24,000 nucleotides of DNA, taken from Takakia lepidozioides. Its lineage: Eukaryota > Streptophyta > Takakiopsida > Takakiales > Takakiaceae. The position numbers and the translations under genes are program-made. The notes under the pieces are model-generated. The model worked only from the letters and a program-made list of their open reading frames with translations, was not told where the DNA came from and did not search any database. The stretch is taken from contig JAKLZA010000268.1 of the NCBI GenBank assembly GCA_030704615.1, positions 1 to 24,000 on the forward strand. Reading direction: 5' to 3'. Positions within the stretch are counted from its first letter, which is position 1; every line of letters begins with the position of its first letter. This document shows, piece after piece, positions 1 to 8,680 of this stretch.

Positions 1-545
1 CTTATACATGATCCGGTCAATGCACACTACTTTTGTTAGCTAGTCTCATGTAGCCGATGCCTTATATCAGAATCAGATACCTTATGATTGAGTGACTGCC
101 ATGTCCTTTGATCAAGTGCTTCTATACTTCTCTTAGATATGGCTTTGCTCCTTGTGGCACCATAAGAAAATACCCAACTCTAATCTGTTGCTAGAAGATG
201 TTTTGTCTATATCACAGGCATGTTACTACAGACCTGAGCTGCTGCTGTATCTTGACAAGGTTCCTTGAACGAGGTTCCTTCCCTAGCCTGTTCTTCCCTG
301 TGCAAGAACTTATTGAGATACTGAAAGGTATTTTCTAAAAACTTGTACCTATCCAGAGCTAAGTATACCACTGAACTCTCTGTTCTTTTCTCGTGATACT
401 ATACCGGTCTTGCTATGATACACTTTATGCCAATGTTTCATTCATGACCCGAGGAAGAGAGGATGTAGGATTCTACTCCCTTGGATAATATAATCTCTAA
501 GGATAGAACTACATGGAAGAGGGGAAACCTTATGAGAAGGGGTCT

Positions 546-578
546 GGTATGCACTCCCTTACGGGGTGAGTGCATACC
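546..578. repeat. Foldback hairpin, A copy 1
   Basis: Left arm GGTATGCACTC (546-556) is the perfect reverse complement of GAGTGCATACC (568-578), with an 11-nt loop containing CCTTACGGGG. It is followed by a partial third copy of the motif (CACTCACTCCGTAAGG at 579-594). This is one of the blocks best conserved between A and B. Confidence 0.85.
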
Positions 579-625
579 ACACTCACTCCGTAAGGTTCTG
601 CCATGCCAGGGGATTGGCTGGTGGG

Positions 626-656
626 TCCCTCTCTCTCCCTCTCTCCCTCTCCCTCT
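626..656 (+). repeat. Polypyrimidine tract (CCCTCT-rich)
   Basis: Thirty-one consecutive pyrimidines built from CCCTCT and CTCT, ending at CTCTATAACTC. The equivalent purine strand in B is at 14587-14605, 17983-18000 and 21714-21731. Similar tracts are at 3568-3598 and near 6453-6482 in A copies 2 and 3. Such tracts can form triplex DNA or act in core promoters. Here only the composition is seen. Confidence 0.8.
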
Positions 657-871
657 ATAACTCTTTGGATTTCATCTGGCCTTAACCTTTTTGAGGCCGG
701 TTATTTGGTTTTTCATCCCAATCTTTTTTCATCCAAACTTGGCTGATATTATTGTAGGATGATGAAACTTAATGTACAGAAAGCTTGGTTTACCATTTGT
801 TTCTTTCATCTAAACTGGATGAACTACATGAATAATGGTGACCTATTTTAATCCAAGAGATAGTAATTTTA

Positions 872-905
872 CCATCATTTATTATAAATGATGGCAGTTA
901 TAAAA
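872..905 (+). promoter_or_regulatory. Palindrome plus TATA box, A copy 1
   Basis: A perfect 23-nt palindrome (872-894: arms CCATCATTTAT and ATAAATGATGG around a single T) is followed after four bases by TATAAAA at 899-905. Downstream lie CCCTAACCCTAAA (918-930), the expected initiation zone, and the GC-richer block with candidate start codons. The order fits a core promoter for rightward transcription. It is inferred only from sequence motifs. Confidence 0.45.
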
Positions 906-1063
906 CTTGAGCCTATACCCTAACCCTAAAAGATACCTTTTTATTGGATGTCATCCATTGACAAAGTGCATCTCGTGCTAAAATGCGACTTTTCGTCCAC
1001 CCTGCATGACAAATCGAGGAGCTGTGCCCTAAGCGGGCCGACACATTTCACAGCACAGAACTC

Positions 1064-1597
1064 GTGCTTCAGGGATCCTCGATGATGCGCCGTGTAAATC
1101 TGCTCCCCTGCTGCTGCATGGTACTCGTGATGGCTGGCTCTTGGGATGCGCATTGGCGGTTAGGCAGATTCCTCTCTGGCAGGCGACAAAGCGATGATCG
1201 CTTTGCTCAGACCCTCATGGTTCTTTTTAATTTGCAGCGGCGCTTTTACTCCTCGTTGGGAAGTACTCTATCCCTATTTATCTACATATTACATGCGGCT
1301 CTCTTTTTGTATGAGCTATTCTCTGTCTGTGAACACTTCTACTTTGATTGCGTTCTGTTGGACGCCATGGCGCAGGGCATACCACAAAACACTCCCTGCC
1401 ACTCACCTGAGGCATCCTCACTAACACACATCTTTATGTGGTGGTTTTTGGGACGGGCACAGGTGAGGGTCTTCACTTGTGTTGATTTCCTGAAGCTTGC
1501 AGTTCCTATTCTTGCAAATGTGGGTGGTGCTGAGCCTCTTGCCGCTTCAAAACTGCCAGCATACGGATGCAGACCTGCTTCAACTGGGCTCCAATGA
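1064..1597 (+). CDS. Candidate coding region or gene relic, A copy 1 (177 aa, unidentified)
   Basis: The longest + strand open frame in copy 1. It starts MLQGSSMMRRVN. Residues about 66-90 are hydrophobic (STLSLFIYILHAALFLYELF) and could span a membrane. Alternative in-frame starts are ATG at 1085 and ATG at 1130 (ATGGCTGGC, a better context). The frame covers a possible 225-bp exon (1238-1462) between TTTGCAG and CAGGTGAGG. The TATA box lies about 160 bp upstream. I recognise no domain. Against it: the frame is not preserved in copies 3 and 5, and the A/B paralogue shows stops and frame changes. It may be a noncoding T-rich stretch or a pseudogene. Confidence 0.22.
   Translation: MLQGSSMMRRVNLLPCCCMVLVMAGSWDAHWRLGRFLSGRRQSDDRFAQTLMVLFNLQRRFYSSLGSTLSLFIYILHAALFLYELFSVCEHFYFDCVLLDAMAQGIPQNTPCHSPEASSLTHIFMWWFLGRAQVRVFTCVDFLKLAVPILANVGGAEPLAASKLPAYGCRPASTGLQ
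1238..1502 (+). other. Possible exon plus 40-bp intron (splice-signal pattern)
   Basis: TTTTTAATTTGCAG ends at 1237, GGCACAG|GTGAGG places a donor at 1463, and CTGAAGCTTGCAG places an acceptor at 1501-1502. The exon is 225 bp and the intron would be 40 bp. In B (- strand of about 17224-17270) the same CACAG|GTGAGG and a TTTGCAG about 38 bp later are present. Forty bp is short for plants or animals, so this could be coincidental. Confidence 0.2.
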
Positions 1598-1739
1598 GGA
1601 TCTACTTCTGCTCCTTACCTTGTTTGTGGTTTCTTGCAACCATATCTACATGGCAGGAGGTAGGGCAGACACGAGAACTCATGGAATACAAATCTACCGA
1701 TTTATCTACTGTTTTTTTCATGTTTCAATGCGGGTATAA
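1497..1739 (+). CDS. Candidate downstream exon, A copy 1 (unidentified)
   Basis: An open frame starting at ATG within AGCTTGCAG sequence; the AG at 1501-1502 is a plausible 3' splice site. The predicted peptide is Leu-rich (SNEDLLLLLTLFVVSCNH). It shows a short resemblance (SN-EDLLL) to a frame on the - strand of B (SNCEDLLLTWCILTNTH, about 17270-17345). Copies 2, 3 and 5 differ by indels. Low confidence that this is translated. Confidence 0.15.
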   Translation: MQFLFLQMWVVLSLLPLQNCQHTDADLLQLGSNEDLLLLLTLFVVSCNHIYMAGGRADTRTHGIQIYRFIYCFFHVSMRV

Positions 1740-2256
1740 TGTAGCGGTCGGTACCTTGGCTGCACTGAAATTCGGCTCTACAATGAAACCTCTTGGCTGG
1801 TTATTAAGACGGACTGTTGTGCCTTACTAGACAACACACATTCTGCAAGACCTTCATTTCACTTTGATTTCATATGATGGACTGCAAACAGGGGTTTTTT
1901 AATTACCTTTCTACCCTGGCAGAGCTGTTCTTAAGACCCTGGAATACCACTCCAGACTTGTATCTGCTTCAAAAGACTCGGCCTTGTTTTTATTTTGTGA
2001 ATCCTGCTTGTGTCTTATGTCTCGTAAAACAGACATTGTGGTTATTTATAGACTACCAAGCATCACATTGTTGGGCTCTTTTTAGACTACAAACTGTTTT
2101 CTAAAGTACCCCAAGTGATCTCTTGGGACAAAAAATTGGTAAGCTCTATATGGCCTCTTAATATACTCCCTATATTGTGCTTGCTTTGCGTCTCCGCTGG
2201 CCTGCAATAGAAATACCGGATCCAGATGTACCAGTATGGGTTGGCTGGAATATGCT

Positions 2257-2274
2257 TAAGACATGTATGTCTTA
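2257..2274. repeat. 18-bp palindrome in unit A
   Basis: TAAGACAT-GT-ATGTCTTA is a perfect inverted repeat with a 2-base centre. It is intact in copy 2 (5147-5164) and in the partial copy at 9856-11030. In 8063-8085 and 9238-9260, single-base losses shorten the right arm (ACATGTAGTCTTA). Confidence 0.7.
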
Positions 2275-2681
2275 ATGTTTCAATTTCAATTTTAAGTACT
2301 ATATGCTTGGCTCTGGAGATTTATCTGCAATCCGGGTTTTTGAAATGAGATTACAATCTACAAGTATGGTGATGAATATCAAACCCATGGTGCTTTCATG
2401 ATATGAATGACCAGGAATCCCGCCCTCCCAGCCTGTTTTTTCAGATACCCTGAAATGTAACGAGGTATTCAAATGAGATGGTTAAAAAAAAAGGGGGGTT
2501 GTTAGATGGTGCCCTGTAAAGGGCTGCATTGTCTTTCAATGACAATGACCTCAGTGGTCTTGTCCATGTCCTGACATGACATGTATATCTTCCCTCTCTT
2601 TATCTGATCAGTGTACTTAGTGGTTTTTGTACACACCATCTACCCTTCTCCTTTCCTGTTTCACCTTCTCATTTTGATGTA

Positions 2682-2969
2682 CTAACAATGTTTTTTGAAG
2701 GGCCTTGGCAGATAGGCAACAAACACATTCCAAACTGGAATGATGAACTGAAAGCCCTGGGGTATGAATCTCCCTTGGCCAGGTATGTTCTTCTCCAGCA
2801 ATAGTATGGTTGATTGATTGGGTATGAAAAGTAAGGCATCCTTGATGATACCTGAAATAAGCACAGAGCATCTAAAGGACTTTTGAATGCCGATATTATG
2901 AGCTAAGCCCTGGTAAGACAGCTTACGGGAGTATGTGTACACCTTATACATGATCCGGTCAATGCACAC
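2682..2969 (-). CDS. Candidate - strand frame spanning the A1/A2 join (95 aa, unidentified)
   Basis: The frame starts at the MCIDRIMYKVYTYS segment and crosses the unit boundary. Within it, TTATTTCAG near 2850-2858 (- strand) resembles a 3' splice site. The corresponding + strand of unit B has a partly similar frame (DALLSVPNQPTYF against DALLFIPNQSTIL), so this stretch is conserved between paralogues. Substitutions and indels are not confined to third codon positions, which argues against current coding. A near-identical frame is at 5571-5879. Confidence 0.18.
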   Translation of the reverse strand: MCIDRIMYKVYTYSRKLSYQGLAHNIGIQKSFRCSVLISGIIKDALLFIPNQSTILLLEKNIPGQGRFIPQGFQFIIPVWNVFVAYLPRPFKKHC

Positions 2970-3487
2970 TACTTTTGTTAGCTAGTCTCATGTAGCCGAT
3001 GCCTTATATCAGAATCAGATACCTTATGATTGAGTGACTGCCATGTCCTTTGATCAAGTGCTTCTATACTTCTCTTAGATATGGCTTTGCTCCTTGTGGC
3101 ACCATAAGAAAATACCCAACTCTAATCTGTTGCTAGAAGATGTTTTGTCTATATCACAGGCATGTTACTACAGACCTGAGCTGCTGCTGTATCTTGACAA
3201 GGTTCCTTGAACGAGGTTCCTTCCCTAGCCTGTTCTTCCCTGTGCAAGAACTTATTGAGATACTGAAAGGTATTTTCTAAAAACTTGTACCTATCCAGAG
3301 CTAAGTATACCACTGAACTCTCTGTTCTTTTCTCGTGATACTATACCGGTCTTGCTATGATACACTTTATGCCAATGTTTCATTCATGACCCGAGGAAGA
3401 GAGGATGTAGGATTCTACTCCCTTGGATAATATAATCTCTAAGGATAGAACTACATGGAAGAGGGGAAACCTTATGAGAAGGGGTCT

Positions 3488-3520
3488 GGTATGCACTCCC
3501 TTACGGGGTGAGTGCATACC
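3488..3520. repeat. Foldback hairpin, A copy 2
   Basis: Identical to the copy at 546-578, including both perfect 11-bp arms. Confidence 0.85.
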
Positions 3521-3813
3521 ACACTCACTCCGTAAGGTTCTGCCATGCCAGGGGATTGGCTGGTGGGTCCCTCTCTCTCCCTCTCTCCCTCTCCCTCTAT
3601 AACTCTTTGGATTTCATCTGGCCTTAACCTTTTTGAGGCCGGTTATTTGGTTTTTCATCCCAATCTTTTTTCATCCAAACTTGGCTGATATTATTGTAGG
3701 ATGATGAAACTTAATGTACAGAAAGCTTGGTTTACCATTTGTTTCTTTCATCTAAACTGGATGAACTACATGAATAATGGTGACCTATTTTAATCCAAGA
3801 GATAGTAATTTTA

Positions 3814-3847
3814 CCATCATTTATTATAAATGATGGCAGTTATAAAA
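3814..3847 (+). promoter_or_regulatory. Palindrome plus TATA box, A copy 2
   Basis: Identical to the copy-1 element (palindrome 3814-3836, TATAAAA 3841-3847). Confidence 0.45.
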
Positions 3848-4005
3848 CTTGAGCCTATACCCTAACCCTAAAAGATACCTTTTTATTGGATGTCATCCAT
3901 TGACAAAGTGCATCTCGTGCTAAAATGCGACTTTTCGTCCACCCTGCATGACAAATCGAGGAGCTGTGCCCTAAGCGGGCCGACACATTTCACAGCACAG
4001 AACTC

Positions 4006-4722
4006 GTGCTTCAGGGATCCTCGATGATGCGCCGTGTAAATCTGCTCCCCTGCTGCTGCATGGTACTCGTGATGGCTGGCTCTTGGGATGCGCATTGGCG
4101 GTTAGGCAGATTCCTCTCTGGCAGGCGACAAAGCGATGATCGCTTTGCTCAGACCCTCATGGTTCTTTTTAATTTGCAGCGGCGCTTTTACTCCTCGTTG
4201 GGAAGTACTCTATCCCTATTTATCTACATATTACATGCGGCTCTCTTTTTGTATGAGCTATTCTCTGTCTGTGAACACTTCTACTTTGATTGCGTTCTGT
4301 TGGACGCCATGGCGCAGGGCATACCACAAAACACTCCCTGCCACTCACCTGAGGCATCCTCACTAACACACATCTTTATGTGGTGGTTTTTGGGACGGGC
4401 ACAGGTGAGGGTCTTCACTTGTGTTGATTTCCTGAAGCTTGCAGTTCCTATTCTTGCAAATGTGGGTGGTGCTGAGCCTCTTGCCGCTTCAAAACTGCCA
4501 GCATACGGATGCAGACCTGCTTCAACAATGAGGATCTACTTCTGCTCTCTTTGTTACCTTGTTGTGGCAGGAGGTTGCAACCCTCATGGAAGGTACCGGA
4601 CTGTTTTTTTCATGTTTCAATGCGGGTATAATGTAGCGGTCGGTACCTTGGCTGCACTGAAATTCGGCTCTACAATGAAACCTCTTGGCTGGTTATTAAG
4701 ACGGACTGTTGTGCCTTACTAG
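4006..4722 (+). CDS. Candidate coding region, A copy 2 (238 aa, extended by rearrangement)
   Basis: The same frame as 1064-1597, identical for the first roughly 170 residues. It continues because the rearranged 4525-4605 block removes the stop and joins the frame that ends ...KPLGWLLRRTVVPY. The longer frame is a by-product of that local rearrangement and not independent support for a gene. No recognised domain. Confidence 0.18.
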   Translation: MLQGSSMMRRVNLLPCCCMVLVMAGSWDAHWRLGRFLSGRRQSDDRFAQTLMVLFNLQRRFYSSLGSTLSLFIYILHAALFLYELFSVCEHFYFDCVLLDAMAQGIPQNTPCHSPEASSLTHIFMWWFLGRAQVRVFTCVDFLKLAVPILANVGGAEPLAASKLPAYGCRPASTMRIYFCSLCYLVVAGGCNPHGRYRTVFFMFQCGYNVAVGTLAALKFGSTMKPLGWLLRRTVVPY

Positions 4723-5570
4723 ACAACACACATTCTGCAAGACCTTCATTTCACTTTGATTTCATATGATGGACTGCAAACAGGGGTTTTTAATTACCTT
4801 TCTACCCTGGCAGAGCTGTTCTTAAGACCCTGGAATACCACTCCAGACTTGTATCTGCTTCAAAAGACTCGGCCTTGTTTTTATTTTGTGAATCCTGCTT
4901 GTGTCTTATGTCTCGTAAAACAGACATTGTGGTTATTTATAGACTACCAAGCATCACATTGTTGGGCTCTTTTTAGACTACAAACTGTTTTCTAAAGTAC
5001 CCCAAGTGATCTCTTGGGACAAAAAATTGGTAAGCTCTATATGGCCTCTTAATATACTCCCTATATTGTGCTTGCTTTGCGTCTCCGCTGGCCTGCAATA
5101 GAAATACCGGATCCAGATGTACCAGTATGGGTTGGCTGGAATATGCTTAAGACATGTATGTCTTAATGTTTCAATTTCAATTTTAAGTACTATATGCTTG
5201 GCTCTGGAGATTTATCTGCAATCCGGGTTTTTGAAATGAGATTACAATCTACAAGTATGGTGATGAATATCAAACCATGGTGCTTTCATGATATGAATGA
5301 CCAGGAATCCCGCCCTCCCAGCCTGTTTTTTCAGATACCCTGAAATGTAACGAGGTATTCAAATGAGATGGTTAAAAAAAAAGGGGGTTGTTAGATGGTG
5401 CCCTGTAAAGGGCTGCATTGTCTTTCAATGACAATGACCTCAGTGGTCTTGTCCATGTCCTGACATGACATGTATATCTTCCCTCTCTTTATCTGATCAG
5501 TGTACTTAGTGGTTTTTGTACACACCATCTACCCTTCTCCTTTCCTGTTTCACCTTCTCATTTTGATGTA

Positions 5571-5879
5571 CTAACAATGTTTTTTGAAGGGCCTTGGCAG
5601 ATAGGCAACAAACACATTCCAAACTGGAATGATGAACTGAAAGCCCTGGGGTATGAATCTCCCTTGGCCAGGTATGTTCTTCTCCAGCAATAGTATGGTT
5701 GATTGATTGGGTATGAAAAGTAAGGCATCCTTGATGATACCTGAAATAAGCACAGAGCATCTAAAGGACTTTTGAATGCCGATATTATGAGCTAAGCCCT
5801 GGTAAGACAGCTTACGGGAGTATGTGTACACCTTATACATGATCCGGTCAATGCACACTACTTTGTTAGCTAGTCTCAT
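5571..5879 (-). CDS. Candidate - strand frame, A2/A3 join (102 aa, unidentified)
   Basis: Equivalent to 2682-2969. The one-base loss near 5872 opens an upstream MRLANKV extension. Same reservations apply. Confidence 0.15.
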   Translation of the reverse strand: MRLANKVVCIDRIMYKVYTYSRKLSYQGLAHNIGIQKSFRCSVLISGIIKDALLFIPNQSTILLLEKNIPGQGRFIPQGFQFIIPVWNVFVAYLPRPFKKHC

Positions 5880-6374
5880 GTAGCCGATGCCTTATATCAG
5901 AATCAGATACCTTATGATTGAGTGACTGCCATGTCCTTTGATCAAGTGCTTCTATACTTCTCTTAGATATGGCTTTGCTCCTTGTGGCACCATAAGAAAA
6001 TACCCAACTCTAATCTGTTGCTAGAAGATGTTTTGTCTATATCACAGGCATGTTACTACAGACCTGAGCTGCTGTTGTATCTGACAAGGTTCCTTGAACG
6101 AGGTTCCTTCCCTAGCCTGTTCTTCCCTGTGCAAGAACTTATTGAGATACTGAAAGGTATTTTCTAAAAACTTGTACCTATCCAGAGCTAAGTATACCAC
6201 TGAACTCTCTGTTCTTTTCTCGTGATACTATACCGGTCTTGCTATGATACACTTTATGCCAATGTTTCATTCATGACCCGAGGAAGAGAGGATGTAGGAT
6301 TCTACTCCCTTGGATAATATAATCTCTAAGGATAGAACTACATGGAAGAGGGGAAACCTTATGAGAAGGGGTCT

Positions 6375-6406
6375 GGTATGCACTCCCTACGGGGTGAGTG
6401 CATACC
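6375..6406. repeat. Foldback hairpin, A copy 3
   Basis: Both 11-bp arms are intact. The loop is one base shorter (one T lost from CCCTTACG). Confidence 0.83.
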
Positions 6407-6698
6407 ACACTCACTCCGTAAGGTTCTGCCATGCCAGGGGATTGGCTGGTGGGTCCCTCTCTCTCCCTCTCTCCCTCTCCCTCTATAACTCTTTGGATTT
6501 CATCTGGCCTTAACCTTTTTGAGGCGGTTATTTGGTTTTTCATCCCAATCTTTTTTCATCCAAACTTGGCTGATATTATTGTAGGATGATGAAACTTAAT
6601 GTACAGAAAGCTTGGTTTACCATTTGTTTCTTTCATCTAAACTGGATGAACTACATGAATAATGGTGACCTATTTTAATCCAAGAGATAGTAATTTTA

Positions 6699-6732
6699 CC
6701 ATCATTTATTATAAATGATGGCAGTTATAAAA
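6699..6732 (+). promoter_or_regulatory. Palindrome plus TATA box, A copy 3
   Basis: Same arrangement: palindrome 6699-6721 and TATAAAA 6726-6732. Confidence 0.45.
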
Positions 6733-6890
6733 CTTGAGCCTATACCCTAACCCTAAAAGATACCTTTTTATTGGATGTCATCCATTGACAAAGTGCATCT
6801 CGTGCTAAAATGCGACTTTTCGTCCACCCTGCATGACAAATCGAGGAGCTGTGCCCTAAGCGGGCCGACACATTTCACAGCACAGAACTC

Positions 6891-7292
6891 GTGCTTCAGG
6901 GATCCTCGATGATGCGCCGTGTAAATCTGCTCCCCTGCTGCTGCATGGTACTCGTGATGGCTGGCTCTTGGGATGCGCATTGGCGGTTAGGCAGATTCCT
7001 CTCTGGCAGGCGACAAAGCGATGATCGCTTTGCTCAGACCCTCATGGTTCTTTTTAATTTGCAGCGGCGCTTTTACTCCTCGTTGGGAAGTACTCTATCC
7101 CTATTTATCTACATATTACATGCGGCTCTCTTTTTGTATGAGCTATTCTCTGTCTGTGAACACTTCTACTTTGATTGCGTTCTGTTGGACGCCATGGCGC
7201 AGGGCATACCACAAAACACTCCCTGCCACTCACCTGAGGCATCCTCACTAACACACATCTTATGTGGTGGTTTTTGGGACGGGCACAGGTGA
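6891..7292 (+). pseudogene. Frameshifted candidate coding region, A copy 3
   Basis: This matches 1064-1597 until one T is lost near 7260 (CATCTTATGTGG against CATCTTTATGTGG). The frame then runs into a stop after ...LCGGFWDGHR. Either a true frameshift or a homopolymer sequencing error. Confidence 0.25.
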
Positions 7293-8680
7293 GGGTCTTC
7301 ACTTGTGTTGATTTCCTGAAGCTTGCAGTTCCTATTCTTGCAAATGTGGGTGGTGCTGAGCCTCTTGCCGCTTCAAAACTGCCAGCATACGGATGCAGAC
7401 CTGCTTCAACTGGGCTCCAATGAGGATCTACTTCTGCTCCTTACCTTTTTGTGGTTTCTTGCAACCATATCTACATGGCAGGAGGTAGGGCAGACACGAG
7501 AACTCTGGAATACAAATCTAACCGATTTATCTACTGTTTTTTTCATGTTTCAATGCGGGTATAATGTACGGTCGGTACCTTGGCTGCACTGAATTTCGGC
7601 TCTACAATGAAACCTCTTGGCTGGTTATTAAGACGGACTGTTGTGCCTTACTAGACAATACACCATTCTGCAAGACCTTCATTTCACTTTGATTTCATAT
7701 GATGGACTGCAAACAGGGGTTTTTAATTACCTTTCTACCCTGGCAGAGCTGTTCTTACGACCCTGGAATACCACTCCAGACTTGTATCTGCTTCAAAAGA
7801 CTCGGCCTTGTTTTATTTGTGAATTCCTGCTTGTGTCTTATGTCTCGTAAAACAGGACATTGTGGTTATTTATAGACTACCAAGCATCACATTGTTGGGA
7901 TCTTTTAGACTACAAATTGTTTTCTAAAAGTACCCAAGTGATCTCTTGGAGAAAAAAATTGGTCAGCTCTATTGGCCTCTTAATTATACTCCCTATAGTG
8001 TGTGCTTTGCGTCTACGCTGGCTGCATAGAAATAGGATCCAGGCTGTACCAGTATGGGGTTGGCTGGAATATGCTTAAGACATGTAGTCTTATGTTTCAA
8101 TTTCAATTTTAAGTACTATTGCTTGGCTCGGGAGATTTATCTGCAATCCGGTGTTTTGAAATGAGATTACAAATCTACAAGATGGTGATGAATATCAAAC
8201 CCTGGTGCTGATGCTTTATGATATGGAATGACCAGGAAATCCCGCCCTCCCAGCCTGTTTTCAGATACCCTGACATGTAACGAGGTATTCCAATGAGCTG
8301 GTTTTAACAAAAAGGGGGGGGTTGTTAGATGGTGCCCTGTAAAGGGGCGTGCATTGTCTTTCAATGACAATGACCTTCAGGGTTCTTGTCCATGTCCTGA
8401 CAATGACATGTAATCTTCCTCTCCTTTATCTGATCAGTGCTACTTAGTGGTTTTGTAAACACCATTACACTTTTCCTTGTCCTGTGCACCTTCTCATGTG
8501 TGATGGTATAACAATGTTTTTGGAAAGGGCCTTGGCAGAAGGACAACAAACACTTCCAAACTGGAACAATGATGTAAACTGAACGCCCTGGGGTATGAAT
8601 CTCCCTTGGCCGGTATGTTCTTTCTCAGCAATAGTATGGTCTGATTGATTGGGTATGAAAAGTAAGGCATCCTTTGATGA

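Larger units (their letters stand above)
1..2942 (+). repeat. Unit A, copy 1 (full, 2942 bp)
   Basis: The sequence starting CTTATACATGATCC at 1 recurs at 2943, giving an exact 2942-bp period. Layout within the unit: 1-480 is conserved with unit B; 546-578 is a foldback hairpin; 626-656 is a polypyrimidine tract; 660-870 is AT-rich; 872-930 is a palindrome, TATA box and telomere-like box; 950-1470 is a GC-richer gene-like block; 1470-2400 is T-rich with only short reading frames; 2400-2942 is again conserved with unit B. The window opens inside the array, so position 1 is an arbitrary phase of the repeat and not a biological start. Copies 1 and 2 are nearly identical, so this is the best available consensus for the unit. 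I do not recognise it as a named satellite or transposon family. Confidence 0.95.
2943..5831 (+). repeat. Unit A, copy 2 (full, 2889 bp)
   Basis: This copy matches copy 1 at offset 2942 almost base for base up to about 4525 and again after about 4605. Between these points copy 1 has about 135 bp and copy 2 has a rearranged, roughly 50-bp shorter segment. Outside that block I see only small length differences, mostly in homopolymers (for example the A-run/G-run near 5375 and the T-run near 4786). The next copy begins at 5832. Confidence 0.95.
5832..8680 (+). repeat. Unit A, copy 3 (nearly full)
   Basis: This copy starts with the same CTTATACATGATCC phase and follows the unit to about unit position 2846, where it breaks off at ...CCTTTGATGA (8680). 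The first 1.6 kb tracks copies 1 and 2 with rare single-base losses, such as one T missing near 7260 and one T of the unit start missing near 5872. From about 7430 onward the density of 1-2 base indels rises sharply. The last roughly 100 bp of the unit are missing. Confidence 0.93.

Noticed and set aside
626-656. CRISPR array or short spacer repeats
   Set aside because: Only pyrimidine runs and degenerate sub-repeats; no regular repeat-spacer spacing.
918-930. True telomere or subtelomere
   Set aside because: Only two tandem units of a telomere-like hexamer in each copy, embedded in the repeat.
5982-6167. 61-aa + strand frame in A copy 3
   Set aside because: Opened by single-base differences absent from copies 1 and 2; no counterpart in other copies.
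7860-8078. A conserved 72-aa protein (identical frames at 7860-8078 and 9035-9253)
   Set aside because: The identity is due to the 1175-bp duplication. Other copies break the frame.
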